From positions 1-31,070 of the forward strand of contig NZ_DLNQ01000012.1 in assembly GCF_002479495.1 (NCBI RefSeq): DNA of 31,070 bases, in the 5' to 3' direction. Shown here one piece after another: positions 7,607 through 15,308 of the stretch. The position numbers were made by a program, and so were the translations under genes. The notes below the pieces were generated by a model, which worked only from the letters and a program-made list of their open reading frames with translations, was not told the origin of the DNA and made no database searches. The DNA is from Brevundimonas sp. UBA7506 (GTDB lineage: Bacteria; Pseudomonadota; Alphaproteobacteria; Caulobacterales; Caulobacteraceae). Position 1 is the first letter of the stretch. The number at the start of each line of letters is the position of its first letter.

Positions 7607-9709
7607 ATGAGCGGACGCTGGCGAGCCTTTCGTCATGAGGCGGGCCAAGAGGCCGGACCTCATTCCGCTGTCTATGTCCTTCTGTTCGCGCTTTGTCTGC
7701 TGTTGGGCCACTGGAGCGCGACCACCTTCCAGGCGGTGATCGCCTGGCCCGCCAACGGGGTGATGCTGGCGGCCTTTCTGCAGCTGCCGCGACGACGCGC
7801 GGCGCTGGTCCTGGCCCTTTGTTTCGGACTGAACCTGATCAGCGCGGCGGTGCGCGGCGACGTTGCGCCCTTCGTCTGGATGAATCCGCTGCTGAACCTG
7901 GTTCAAGTCCTGACAGCGGGCGTTCTGGCGCGACGCCTGTGCGGCGCGGCGCTGGATATGCGGCGGCCCCGGCGGGTCGTGCTGTTCGTACTGGGCGCTG
8001 CGGCGCCGGCCGTGGCCCTGACCTCCACCATCGGCGTCGTCGTGGCCTTGACCGTACGGGACTATTCCCTGGTCCGGGCCGTCTTCGCCTGGCGCCATCT
8101 GTTCGCCATGGAGTTGCTGGGACTCGTCATCGTCACGCCCAGTCTATTGCTGCTGGCCCGGGCGCATCGATTCCGTCAGGCGTCGCAGTCGCCGGTGGAG
8201 ATCGCCGCCGTGCTTGGGCTGGTGACCGTCACGGCGCTCTGGATTTTCACCCAGTCCGCGCCCTTCCTCTTCCTGATGTTTCCGCCTCTGATGCTGGCGG
8301 CCTTCCGTCTGTCGCCGCCATGGATGGCCGTCGCCCTGATCCTGACGACGGCGATCAGCGGTTTGCTGACCCTGACCGGTCATGGGCCGATCAGTGCTTC
8401 GTCCGTACCCTATGTGAACGAACTGGCCGGTCTCTCGCAGAGGATGCGGCAGATGCCGCTTTATTACGGCTTCCTGCTGGTAGCGGCGATGACCGCCTTG
8501 CCGATCAGCGCCATGATCGCCGAGCGCCGCTCCTTCATCGCTCGTTTGGCGCGTCGCACGGCGACCGCCCTGGAGCAGCGGCGGCGCGCCGAGGCGGCCG
8601 ATGCGGTCAAGTCCCGCTTCCTCGCCCTGATGAGCCACGAGATGCGCACCCCGCTGAACGGGGTCAGCGGCTACGCCGACCTGCTGTCTCGTCGGGGCGA
8701 CCTTTCGCCTGAGGCGAAGGTCCAGGTCGCAGCCATACGGTCCTCCGGCGAGTCCATGCTGACCCTCATAGACGATGTTCTGGATCTGTCGCGCGGCGAC
8801 GAGCCCCTGTGTCAGGAGCCGTTCGATCTGGTCGCGCTCATTCATGACGCGGTGGCGCTGGAGGTCGATGCGGCGCGCGCCAAGGGGGTGGGTTTTCACG
8901 TCGAGCTGGACTTGCAGCCGGGCGGCCGCGTGGTCGGCGACGGACGGCGTCTGCGCGGGGCCCTGCGACACCTGGCGTCCAACGCCGTGAAGTTCACCGA
9001 CCAGGGCGAGGTGCGGGTTCGCGCGACGCACGTCGGCGACACACTGAAGGTCGAAGTGTCGGATACGGGCTGCGGCGTGGCCGAGGCCTTTATTCCGCGT
9101 CTTTTCGAACCCTTCGCCCAGAGCGATGATTCCCTGCGTCGGCGTCACGGCGGAGCAGGGGTGGGGCTGCCCGCGGCGAAGCGTCATGCGCGCCGCCTGG
9201 GCGGCGACGTGGTGCTGGGTTCAACCTCGTCGGCCGGCTCGGTCTTCATTCTGACGGCGCGCCTGGAGCCGCTGGAGCCGACGGTCGCGGACGTCCCTGC
9301 CGACCCGTCAGTCCTGCGCGCCCTGATCGTCGACGACCATGCCGTCAATCGGCAGATGTTGCGGCTGATGATTGAAGCGGCGGGGTGTGCTGCGGTTGAG
9401 GCGACCGACGGCCTCGAGGCGCTGGAAAAGGTGCAGGCCGAGACGTTTGATCTGGTATTGATGGATGTGCGCATGCCGCGGCTGGACGGGTTGGAGGCCA
9501 CGCGGCGCATCCGGGCCCTGACGTCAACGGCGAGCGAAACGCCCATCCTGGCGGTGACGGCCGACGCCATGCCCGAGGACGCCGCGCGTTGCCTGGCGGC
9601 GGGGATGGACGCTCACCTGGCCAAGCCGGTGACCTATGAGCGGCTCTACGCCGCCATCGATCAGACCTTCCGCGCCGCCGCCGATCGCGAGCAGGTCCAC
9701 GCCGCCTAG
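7607..9709 (+). CDS. hybrid sensor histidine kinase with MASE1 membrane sensor and receiver domain
   Basis: The 700-residue protein starts with a multi-pass membrane module of about eight segments (residues ~20-310) resembling MASE1 (IAWPANGVMLAAF). A short helical linker follows. The phospho-acceptor domain has His344 in LMSHEMRTPLNG. The ATPase domain has the N box NAVKFTD, VSDTGCG and the GAGVGLP region. A C-terminal receiver has VDD and phospho-acceptor Asp620 in LMDVRMP, with lysine in HLAKPV. No Hpt domain or separate response regulator is nearby, so the output is unknown; a phosphorelay to a remote Hpt protein is usual for this architecture. A strong purine-rich site (GGGGAGGCGGGGGGA) precedes ATG at 7607. 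The stop overlaps that of the convergent GST gene at a shared CTAG. Confidence 0.93.
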   Translation: MSGRWRAFRHEAGQEAGPHSAVYVLLFALCLLLGHWSATTFQAVIAWPANGVMLAAFLQLPRRRAALVLALCFGLNLISAAVRGDVAPFVWMNPLLNLVQVLTAGVLARRLCGAALDMRRPRRVVLFVLGAAAPAVALTSTIGVVVALTVRDYSLVRAVFAWRHLFAMELLGLVIVTPSLLLLARAHRFRQASQSPVEIAAVLGLVTVTALWIFTQSAPFLFLMFPPLMLAAFRLSPPWMAVALILTTAISGLLTLTGHGPISASSVPYVNELAGLSQRMRQMPLYYGFLLVAAMTALPISAMIAERRSFIARLARRTATALEQRRRAEAADAVKSRFLALMSHEMRTPLNGVSGYADLLSRRGDLSPEAKVQVAAIRSSGESMLTLIDDVLDLSRGDEPLCQEPFDLVALIHDAVALEVDAARAKGVGFHVELDLQPGGRVVGDGRRLRGALRHLASNAVKFTDQGEVRVRATHVGDTLKVEVSDTGCGVAEAFIPRLFEPFAQSDDSLRRRHGGAGVGLPAAKRHARRLGGDVVLGSTSSAGSVFILTARLEPLEPTVADVPADPSVLRALIVDDHAVNRQMLRLMIEAAGCAAVEATDGLEALEKVQAETFDLVLMDVRMPRLDGLEATRRIRALTSTASETPILAVTADAMPEDAARCLAAGMDAHLAKPVTYERLYAAIDQTFRAAADREQVHAA

Positions 9710-10350
9710 GCGTCGTCGGTGAACGGAAAACGCTTGCTCCAGAAGGACTGCAGGTCCGGCAAGGCGTCGATCCGGCGCATCACCTCGGCCATGCGCGGGG
9801 CCTCGGCGTAAAAACGGGTTCGACGCGGCGTCCAGCGGCTGGCGACGGCGACGTAGAGGTCGAGCACGCTGAGGTCTTCGCCCAGGAGGAAGCGCCCCGG
9901 CGTGATCTGGCTGTCCATGAGGCCCCAGCAATTGGCGATCCGCTCGGCTGCGCGCAGCCGCACCTCCGCCTGCGCCTCTGCGTTGTCGCCGACCAGCCGT
10001 GACGGCACGTCCCGCACCCAGAACATCGAATAGACGGCGGCGGAGATGAAGGTCATCCAGCGCAGGAACTGCGCCCGTCGCGGATCGTCCAGCCCCGGCC
10101 CAAGCCGCGCCTCGGGATGGCTGTCGGCCAGCCAGATCAGGATGGCCGCGCTTTCGGTGATCGTCTCGCCTTCGGGCGTGATCATGGCCGGGATCTGGCG
10201 CATGGGATTGACGACGGCGACCTTGTCGCGCTCCGCTTCGCCCTCCCAGGTCACGGCCTCGATCACGCGATAGTCCAGCCCGATCAGGGTCATGGCGGCC
10301 TCGACCGGGACCGGTCCCGAGCCGGCGGCGCCGTATAGCGTATAGGTCAT
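9706..10350 (-). CDS. glutathione S-transferase family protein
   Basis: The N-terminal part is a thioredoxin-like glutathione-binding domain (MTYTLYGAAGSGP, with NPMRQIPAM containing the cis-proline, and TESAAIL). An all-helical C-terminal domain follows (GEDLSVLDLYVAVASRW). The 214-residue length is typical of soluble bacterial GSTs. The substrate cannot be assigned. ATG at 10350 gives the usual family N-terminus and has GGAG upstream; ATG at 10368 would add six residues. Its stop TAG overlaps the stop TAG of the upstream kinase gene on the other strand, sharing the palindrome CTAG (9706-9709). The start region faces nrdB. Confidence 0.88.
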   Translation of the reverse strand: MTYTLYGAAGSGPVPVEAAMTLIGLDYRVIEAVTWEGEAERDKVAVVNPMRQIPAMITPEGETITESAAILIWLADSHPEARLGPGLDDPRRAQFLRWMTFISAAVYSMFWVRDVPSRLVGDNAEAQAEVRLRAAERIANCWGLMDSQITPGRFLLGEDLSVLDLYVAVASRWTPRRTRFYAEAPRMAEVMRRIDALPDLQSFWSKRFPFTDDA

Positions 10351-10383
10351 CCCCAGGCTTCTCCCCATCTGATTGTCCGCGGA

Positions 10384-10399
10384 CCACCATATCTAGCGG
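10384..10399 (+). promoter_or_regulatory. NrdR box upstream of nrdB (box 1)
   Basis: CCACCATATCTAGCGG matches the NrdR consensus at about 11 of 16 positions. Its inner CCATATCTAG is the exact reverse complement of the core in the nrdA box (5152-5161). It lies about 107 bp before the nrdB start, in the gap shared with the divergent GST gene. Confidence 0.65.
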
Positions 10400-10415
10400 T
10401 CGGATGAAAATGTGA

Positions 10416-10431
10416 TCGCAAGATAGGCGTA
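10416..10431 (+). promoter_or_regulatory. possible second NrdR box upstream of nrdB (weak)
   Basis: A CAAGATA core lies 32 bp downstream of the matching position in box 1, within the 31-32 bp offset expected for paired NrdR sites. The flanks match poorly, so this is listed mainly because of the spacing. Confidence 0.3.
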
Positions 10432-10505
10432 TTCCGACTTGGCGCCGCGCGCCTCTGGACGCATGGTCAAACTCGCTTCTCCCGGATTCGCTTCAGGTCA
10501 TTTTG

Positions 10506-11549
10506 ATGAACGCCCACTCCTCGATCATCCGTCCCGGAACGGCCGGACTGCTGACGCCCTCGGCCGCCTACAAGCCCTTCCGCTATCCGTGGGCCTTCGA
10601 CATGTGGAAGAAGCAGCAGCAGGTCCACTGGATGCCCGAGGAGGTGCCGCTGGGCGAGGACGTCAAGGACTGGGCCACCAGCCTGACCGACAGCGAGCGC
10701 AACCTGCTGACGCAGATCTTCCGCTTCTTCACCCAGGCCGATATCGAGGTCCAAGACAACTACATGGAGCGCTACGGCCGGGTCTTCAAACCGACCGAAG
10801 TGAAGATGATGCTGGCCTCGTTCGCCAATATGGAGACGATCCATATCGCGGCCTACGCCCTGCTGCTCGAAACCATCGGCATGCCCGAGAGCGAGTTCGG
10901 CGCCTTCATGGAATATGAGGCCATGCGCGACAAGCATGACTTCATGGGCCAGTTCGGGGTCGAGACCGACGCCGACATCTGTCGCACCCTGGCCATGTTC
11001 GGCGGCTTCTCCGAAGGTCTGCAACTGTTCGCCAGCTTCGCCATGCTGATGAACTTCCCGCGCCAGTCGAAGATGAAGGGCATGGGCCAGATCGTCAGCT
11101 GGTCGGTGCGCGACGAGAGCCTGCACTGCGAAGGCATCATCAAGCTCTACCACGCCTTCAACAAGGAGACGGGCGCCGTCACCAAGGCGGTCGCCGACGA
11201 CATCGTCGACTGCTGCAGGACGGTGGTCGAGATGGAAGACAAGTTCATCGACCTGGCCTTCGAAATGGGCCCGGTGAACGGCATGACGCCGGACGACATC
11301 AAGCAGTACATCCGCTTCATCGCCGACTGGCGTCTGCGGCAACTGCAACTGCCGGAGGTTTACGGCGTGACGGAAAACCCGCTGCCCTGGCTGCAGTCGC
11401 TGCTGTCGGGCGTCGAGCACGCCAACTTCTTCGAGGCCCGCGCCACCGAATACTCCAAGGCGGCGACGCAAGGCTCGTGGCACGGCGCCGACGGCGTCTG
11501 GGACAGTTTCGACGCCATGATGAAGCGCCGCGAGACCGCCGAGGACTGA
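10506..11549 (+). CDS. nrdB: ribonucleoside-diphosphate reductase, class I, small (beta) subunit
   Basis: This is the radical-generating subunit, which holds a dinuclear metal site and delivers a radical to NrdA. Candidate metal ligands are all visible: Asp79 (TQADIEV), Glu110 and His113 (NMETIHIAAY), Glu170 (FSEGLQ), and Glu204 and His207 (RDESLHCEG). Tyr117 sits seven residues after Glu110, where the stable tyrosyl radical forms in class Ia/Ib enzymes, so this is a tyrosyl-radical type. At 347 residues it has no extra N-terminal ATP-cone. ATG at 10506 follows AGG at 8-nt spacing; a TTG one codon upstream is in frame. It is 5.4 kb from nrdA, on the opposite strand, and shares NrdR-type sites with it. 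An intrinsic terminator follows. Confidence 0.95.
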   Translation: MNAHSSIIRPGTAGLLTPSAAYKPFRYPWAFDMWKKQQQVHWMPEEVPLGEDVKDWATSLTDSERNLLTQIFRFFTQADIEVQDNYMERYGRVFKPTEVKMMLASFANMETIHIAAYALLLETIGMPESEFGAFMEYEAMRDKHDFMGQFGVETDADICRTLAMFGGFSEGLQLFASFAMLMNFPRQSKMKGMGQIVSWSVRDESLHCEGIIKLYHAFNKETGAVTKAVADDIVDCCRTVVEMEDKFIDLAFEMGPVNGMTPDDIKQYIRFIADWRLRQLQLPEVYGVTENPLPWLQSLLSGVEHANFFEARATEYSKAATQGSWHGADGVWDSFDAMMKRRETAED

Positions 11550-11572
11550 TCGGGTCTCAGGAAGGCTGTAGG

Positions 11573-11607
11573 AAGGGCGTCCCGACACAGGTCGGCGGCG
11601 CCCTTTT
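11573..11607 (+). terminator. intrinsic terminator downstream of nrdB
   Basis: The outer stem AAGGGCG (11573-11579) pairs with CGCCCTT (11599-11605), enclosing an inner hairpin CCGAC-ACAG-GTCGG, and runs into a TTTT tail (11604-11607). It starts 24 bp after the nrdB stop and fills the gap before the convergent hypothetical gene. Confidence 0.75.
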
Positions 11608-11619
11608 CGCATTTAGGGG

Positions 11620-12120
11620 TCAGTTGGGCGACTGCCGACCGGCGTTGCAACGCGCCCGGTCGCCGCGCTCGCAGGCGGCGACTGTTGCGCGCCAGTCGGC
11701 CATCTGCCGCTCATAGTCGGCCTGGGCCTCGGCGGCGGCGCGCAGGTCGGCTTCATGGCGGTCGCGCGCCGCGCGGGCGGCGGCGTCGGCCTGCTCCAGT
11801 TCGGCCTGATACTGGGCCTGAGCCTTGGCATGGTCGGCGGCGTTGGCGCGGTCCTCGTTTTCCGCTAGATCATTCTGGGCGACGATTTCGTCGTTCAAGG
11901 CCTGGGTGCGGCGCAGTTCCTCGGGATTCTGGGCCGCGTCCGGCGCGCGATGATAGCGCTCGCCCTGACGCAGCAGATCGCCGACGGGGTCGTTCGGCGC
12001 GGCTGGGGCGGAAACCGCCGGCTTGGCGGGCTGCTTGGCGGGCGTTTGGGCCAGGGCGGCGGGCGCGACCAGGGCGACGGCCAGGGCCGCGATGGCGGGG
12101 CGAAGCAGGCGGTGGCTCAT
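11620..12120 (-). CDS. exported alanine/glutamine-rich helical protein, unknown function
   Basis: I do not recognise a characterised family. The 166-residue product begins with a clear signal peptide (hydrophobic core LAVALVAPAALA, cleavage before QTPA), then a short Pro/Ala linker. A long charged, Ala-rich helix follows (about residues 45-145, with AADHAKAQAQYQAELEQ), likely coiled coil. The C-terminus has two cysteines in ACERGDRARC that could form a periplasmic disulfide. A periplasmic location is inferred. GAGGA precedes ATG at 12120 at suitable spacing. It is on the same strand as the histidine kinase upstream, but 185 bp away, so co-transcription is uncertain. Confidence 0.72.
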   Translation of the reverse strand: MSHRLLRPAIAALAVALVAPAALAQTPAKQPAKPAVSAPAAPNDPVGDLLRQGERYHRAPDAAQNPEELRRTQALNDEIVAQNDLAENEDRANAADHAKAQAQYQAELEQADAAARAARDRHEADLRAAAEAQADYERQMADWRATVAACERGDRARCNAGRQSPN

Positions 12121-12305
12121 GGCGGCGTCCTCGAGGCGTGATGAAGGCGTGACCTTCGGGTGTTGATTACACCAAGGCTTCCAGACGGCCTATGGTTGCA
12201 ACTCCTACGCGTCCGACCGCGCTCGGCTCCGGATGTGCCAGCGGTAGGGGCGCGCGTCTGGGCGAGCAGGGCGGCCAGCAGCATGGACCTTGATTGGGCA
12301 AGGCG

Positions 12306-13814
12306 TCAGGCGGGCAGGCGCAGCTCGAAGGTCGTGCCCTCGGGGCCGGTGTCCAGCAGGCGCAGTTCGCCGCCATGGTTGGCCGCCAGCTCGCGCGAGA
12401 TGGTCAGGCCCAGGCCCGTGCCTTCCGACGCGCGGCCGCTGACGAAGGGCTCGAACAGCCGTCCGGCCAGACGCTCGGGAATGCCCGGTCCGTCGTCGGT
12501 GATGCGGATGGCGACGACGCCGTCGCGGGTCTCGGCGCGGACGGTAATGCGGCCCTTCCGGTCGCGGGCGGGATCGCTTTCGATGGCCTGACGGGCGTTG
12601 CGCATCAGGTTGACCAGAATGCGGTGCAACTGGTCGCTGTCGGCCCTGACGGTCAGGCGGGCGGGCAGATCGCGGATCAGGCGCACCCTGTCTTCTTCCA
12701 GTCCTGCGTCCTCGGCGGCGACGGCGACCACGCGGGCCAGCAGCATCTTCTGCAGTTGCGGCGCGGCTTCTTCGGACTTGCCGTATTCCAGCACATTGCG
12801 GGCCAGGGCGGCGGCGCGGCCGAGCGCCCGCTCCAGCCGGGGCAGGGCCTTGGCCACCAGGGGGTCGGACGAGCTGGACAGTCGCTCGGACGCCATCTGG
12901 GCCGAGGTCAGCATGTTGCGCAGATCGTGGTTGATCTTGGCCACCGCCTCGCCCAAGGCCACCAGGCGGGCGCGCGAACGCAGGGACTGGCGCACTTCTT
13001 CCTGCATCCGCGCCAGTTCGCGTTCGACCCGGCCGATCTCGTCCTTGCGGTCCGAGGGCGTCTCGGCGGGGCTTTCGGGATCGGCGGCGAAGCGCTCGAT
13101 CGAGCGCGTCACCCGGCGTAGCGGCGCCAGGACCAGGAAGGACAGGCTGGCGTAGAGCAGGCCGCCGGCGACCACGGCGATCAGCAGCGACATGGTCAGG
13201 CTGTTCAGCAGGAAGGTTTTAAGCTCGACCTTCAGCGGCTGGGCCGGGGCCAGGATTTCGATGAAGTCGCCCGAGCGATAACGCGGCTTGGCCTGAACCC
13301 GCAGCGAGCGGTCGGGGTGACCGAACAGGGTCTTCCACGGGTCCAGCAGTCGGGCGCCGACATTGCGTTGGCGTAGGTCGATCAGATCGGGTGTGCGCGG
13401 CAGGTTGGGTGCTTGCAGCAGCAGACGACGCACGCCCTGCTCGCCGACGACTACGGACTGCACCCCGCCGATGCTCAGCAGCTGTTCGGCGGTAGAGTCC
13501 TCGACGGCGGAATAGGGCAGGGCCTCGACGCCCACCGAGGCCAGTTCGGCGGCCTGCAGCCGGTCCATCAGCCACCGCTCCTGGAAGGAGGCGGCGCTGG
13601 GCACGATGATCAGGGCGGCGACCGCCAGGGTGAAGGCCACGGTCAGCAGCAGCAGGCGGCTGGACAGGCCGTCGGGCGCGCGCGGCGTCAGGCGCTCACG
13701 CCAGACTTCAGGCAGGCGTCCCGGTAGGCGCGCCGCCTGCAGGCGCGCCATAAGCCCTGTCTCGTCGCGGGGGCGCGTGGGCAGTCGAGTCTCGATCGCG
13801 TTCCGTTCCGTCAT
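12306..13814 (-). CDS. orphan sensor histidine kinase (HAMP, HATPase)
   Basis: The 502-residue protein has membrane segments at about residues 51-73 and 201-229, flanking a ~125-residue periplasmic sensor region. A HAMP linker (~230-283) follows. The dimerisation domain has His296 in AKINHDLRNML. The ATPase domain has NLMRNARQAI, DDGPGIP and GTGLGLTISREL. The catalytic apparatus looks intact. No response regulator is encoded beside it. ATG at 13814 overlaps the stop of the upstream membrane-protein gene as ATGA, so the two are translationally coupled and probably function together. In-frame starts further upstream would lie inside that gene and are unlikely. The signal sensed is unknown. Confidence 0.92.
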   Translation of the reverse strand: MTERNAIETRLPTRPRDETGLMARLQAARLPGRLPEVWRERLTPRAPDGLSSRLLLLTVAFTLAVAALIIVPSAASFQERWLMDRLQAAELASVGVEALPYSAVEDSTAEQLLSIGGVQSVVVGEQGVRRLLLQAPNLPRTPDLIDLRQRNVGARLLDPWKTLFGHPDRSLRVQAKPRYRSGDFIEILAPAQPLKVELKTFLLNSLTMSLLIAVVAGGLLYASLSFLVLAPLRRVTRSIERFAADPESPAETPSDRKDEIGRVERELARMQEEVRQSLRSRARLVALGEAVAKINHDLRNMLTSAQMASERLSSSSDPLVAKALPRLERALGRAAALARNVLEYGKSEEAAPQLQKMLLARVVAVAAEDAGLEEDRVRLIRDLPARLTVRADSDQLHRILVNLMRNARQAIESDPARDRKGRITVRAETRDGVVAIRITDDGPGIPERLAGRLFEPFVSGRASEGTGLGLTISRELAANHGGELRLLDTGPEGTTFELRLPA

Positions 13815-14539
13815 GCGGCGTCCATGCCGTGCCGAGCCCGCCATTTCTGCACTAATTTGAGCGCCAGGGGCAGCAGCATCGACAGGAAGGCGACGCCCAG
13901 CAGCGGCCACATGAACTCGGCGAACAGGCTTTGCAGGTTCGGGTTGGGATCATCGACCAGAATGTCGTTCAGCCCCGCCCCGATCCAACAATAGATGATG
14001 TGGGCCGGCAGCAGGCCGATGAAGGTGGCGATCATATAGGGACGCAGGGGGGCCGCCATGACGCCCGCCGCCACATTGATGAGGTGGAAGGGCACCGACA
14101 CCACCAGCCGCGCCACCAGGACGTACCAGAAGGTGTTGCGGTCCACGCCCTCGCAGACCTTCTTCAGCAGACCGGTGTCCTGGGCCGCGCGACGGCGCAG
14201 GGATTCGCCCAAGGCCGTGCGCCCCACATAATAGACGGCCAGGGCGCCGATGGTGGCGGCGAAGGCCGTGGCCACGCCCCCGACCCAGGGGCCGAACAGA
14301 TAGCCCGCCGTCACGGTGATGAAGACCACGCCCGGCACCACGCTGGCCGTGAGCAGGGCAAAGAACAGCATCAGGGCGAGCAGGGTCAGGATATAATGCT
14401 CGTCCGCCAGGGCCTGAAACGCCGCGCCGTGCTCGCGCAGGGTGTCCAGCGACAGGTAGCGGTTCCAGCCCATGCCGAAGATCAGGGCGATCGCCGCCAG
14501 CAGGACGGCGAGGGGCAGAAATCGTTTGACCCGGTTCAT
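13811..14539 (-). CDS. TVP38/TMEM64 (SNARE-associated, DedA-superfamily) membrane protein
   Basis: The 242-residue polytopic membrane protein has an N-terminal segment (RFLPLAVLLAAIALIFGMGW) and the family core: SVVPGVVFITVTAGYLFGPW, then FAATIGALAVYYVGRTALGE, then RLVVSVPFHLINVAAGVMAAPLRP split over two helices, then GLLPAHIIYCWIGAGL. TVP38/DedA relatives are linked to lipid-carrier or phospholipid movement across membranes; the role here is inference. ATG at 14539 follows GGAGCAGGA. An in-frame extension to 14908 would run antisense through rpmH and is rejected. The last codon overlaps the start of the histidine kinase gene, forming a two-gene unit. Confidence 0.85.
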   Translation of the reverse strand: MNRVKRFLPLAVLLAAIALIFGMGWNRYLSLDTLREHGAAFQALADEHYILTLLALMLFFALLTASVVPGVVFITVTAGYLFGPWVGGVATAFAATIGALAVYYVGRTALGESLRRRAAQDTGLLKKVCEGVDRNTFWYVLVARLVVSVPFHLINVAAGVMAAPLRPYMIATFIGLLPAHIIYCWIGAGLNDILVDDPNPNLQSLFAEFMWPLLGVAFLSMLLPLALKLVQKWRARHGMDAA

Positions 14540-14568
14540 TCCTGCTCCGTAACCGACGCTGTCCAGCT

Positions 14569-14595
14569 TCCCTAGCAGTTTCAGGCCGTTTGCAA
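14569..14595 (-). promoter_or_regulatory. candidate promoter for the TVP38-kinase unit
   Basis: On the reverse strand TTGCAAA and GCTAGGGA are 12 bp apart. This partly matches the published Caulobacter housekeeping consensus (TTGACGS, 10-14 bp, GCTANAWC). It ends 29 bp upstream of the TVP38-like start. The match is partial and based on sequence only. Confidence 0.3.
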
Positions 14596-14617
14596 CGCGT
14601 CGGATCGCTTGTCGGCG

Positions 14618-14646
14618 TTGACTCGTCCGTCGTCGCCGCTTATACG
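14618..14646 (+). promoter_or_regulatory. promoter for rpmH-rnpA-yidC-engB
   Basis: TTGACT (14618-14623) and TATACG (14641-14646) are separated by exactly 17 bp, a strong sigma-70-type match, 61 bp upstream of the rpmH start. A GACTC site (14620-14624), the GANTC target of the CcrM methyltransferase in Caulobacterales, overlaps the -35 element. Cell-cycle methylation effects are possible but not shown. Confidence 0.7.
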
Positions 14647-14707
14647 CCCGCCTCCTGCAGCGGATGACTGTTGTCCGTTGTGCAACCTTGTAGCCCTGGA
14701 GCCGAAC

Positions 14708-14842
14708 GTGAAGCGGACCTATCAGCCGTCGCGACTCGTGCGCAAGCGCCGTCACGGCTTCCGTTCGCGGATGGCCACCAAGAACGGTCAAAAGATTGTT
14801 GCGCGTCGCCGCGCCAAAGGCCGTAAGCGCCTGACGGCCTAA
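14708..14842 (+). CDS. rpmH: 50S ribosomal protein L34
   Basis: The 44-residue, highly basic protein has the L34 signature from its first residues ([18 protein letters not shown], then [20 protein letters not shown]). It binds 23S rRNA in the large subunit. The start is GTG at 14708, with GGAG at 14698-14701 at 6-nt spacing. Upstream in-frame codons do not encode recognisable L34 sequence. It is the first gene of the classic rpmH-rnpA-yidC block and lies just downstream of a strong promoter. Length is normal for the family. Confidence 0.97.
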   Translation: MKRTYQPSRLVRKRRHGFRSRMATKNGQKIVARRRAKGRKRLTA

Positions 14843-14874
14843 CGTCACGCGCCCATTACCCTTTGGGCGGGCGC

Positions 14875-15303
14875 ATGACCGATCCGATGAAAATCGATCG
14901 CCTGACAAGGCGGCCCCAGTTTCTGGCGGCCGCCAAAGGTGTTTCTCAGGCCCGTGGCGCCGTGGTGGTCCAGCAACTGGACCGTCAGGACGGACTGGCT
15001 ACGATCCGCCTGGGATTCACCGCCACTCGCAAGGTGGGCGGAGCGGTGGTGCGCAACCGCTGCAAACGCCGCCTGCGCGAGGCTGCGCGCCTTCTGGCGC
15101 CCCTGCACGGGCGTCCCGGCTGCGACTATGTGTTCATCGCCCGCATGGGCACGGCGGACCGTGACTGGGACCGTCTGCTTGACGATGTGAAATCGGCCCT
15201 TACAAGGCTCGCAACCCCGCGTGCGGCTCCCGATATGGGAGATGCGGCGAAATCGCCCGCCCGCGCCTCTGACGATTCGCGCCCCTCCGGCCAGGACCGC
15301 TGA
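14875..15303 (+). CDS. rnpA: ribonuclease P protein component
   Basis: This is the protein cofactor of RNase P, which helps the RNA subunit process the 5' ends of tRNA precursors. The RNR signature is in [16 protein letters not shown], preceded by [13 protein letters not shown]. At 142 residues it is somewhat longer than usual because of a C-terminal, Pro/Ser/Asp-rich, probably disordered tail. ATG at 14875 is chosen, 32 nt after the rpmH stop; ATG at 14887 and TTG at 14863 are alternatives. GCGCCC (14849-14854) can pair with GGGCGC (14869-14874) directly before the ATG, which might limit translation. yidC starts 5 nt after the stop, so no yidD gene lies between. Confidence 0.94.
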   Translation: MTDPMKIDRLTRRPQFLAAAKGVSQARGAVVVQQLDRQDGLATIRLGFTATRKVGGAVVRNRCKRRLREAARLLAPLHGRPGCDYVFIARMGTADRDWDRLLDDVKSALTRLATPRAAPDMGDAAKSPARASDDSRPSGQDR

Positions 15304-15308
15304 CCCCG

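Noticed and set aside
12121..12305. Terminator or small gene between the kinase and the small exported protein
   Set aside because: Short inverted repeats (GGTGT/ACACC at 12159-12173 and GAAGG/CCTTC nearby) exist, but no T-run follows and no convincing frame or promoter is seen.
14540..14908. Long N-terminal extension of the TVP38-like protein
   Set aside because: It would be antisense to rpmH; the membrane protein family begins at about ATG 14539.
15304..15308. A yidD gene between rnpA and yidC
   Set aside because: Only 5 bp separate the two genes, so none is present at this position.
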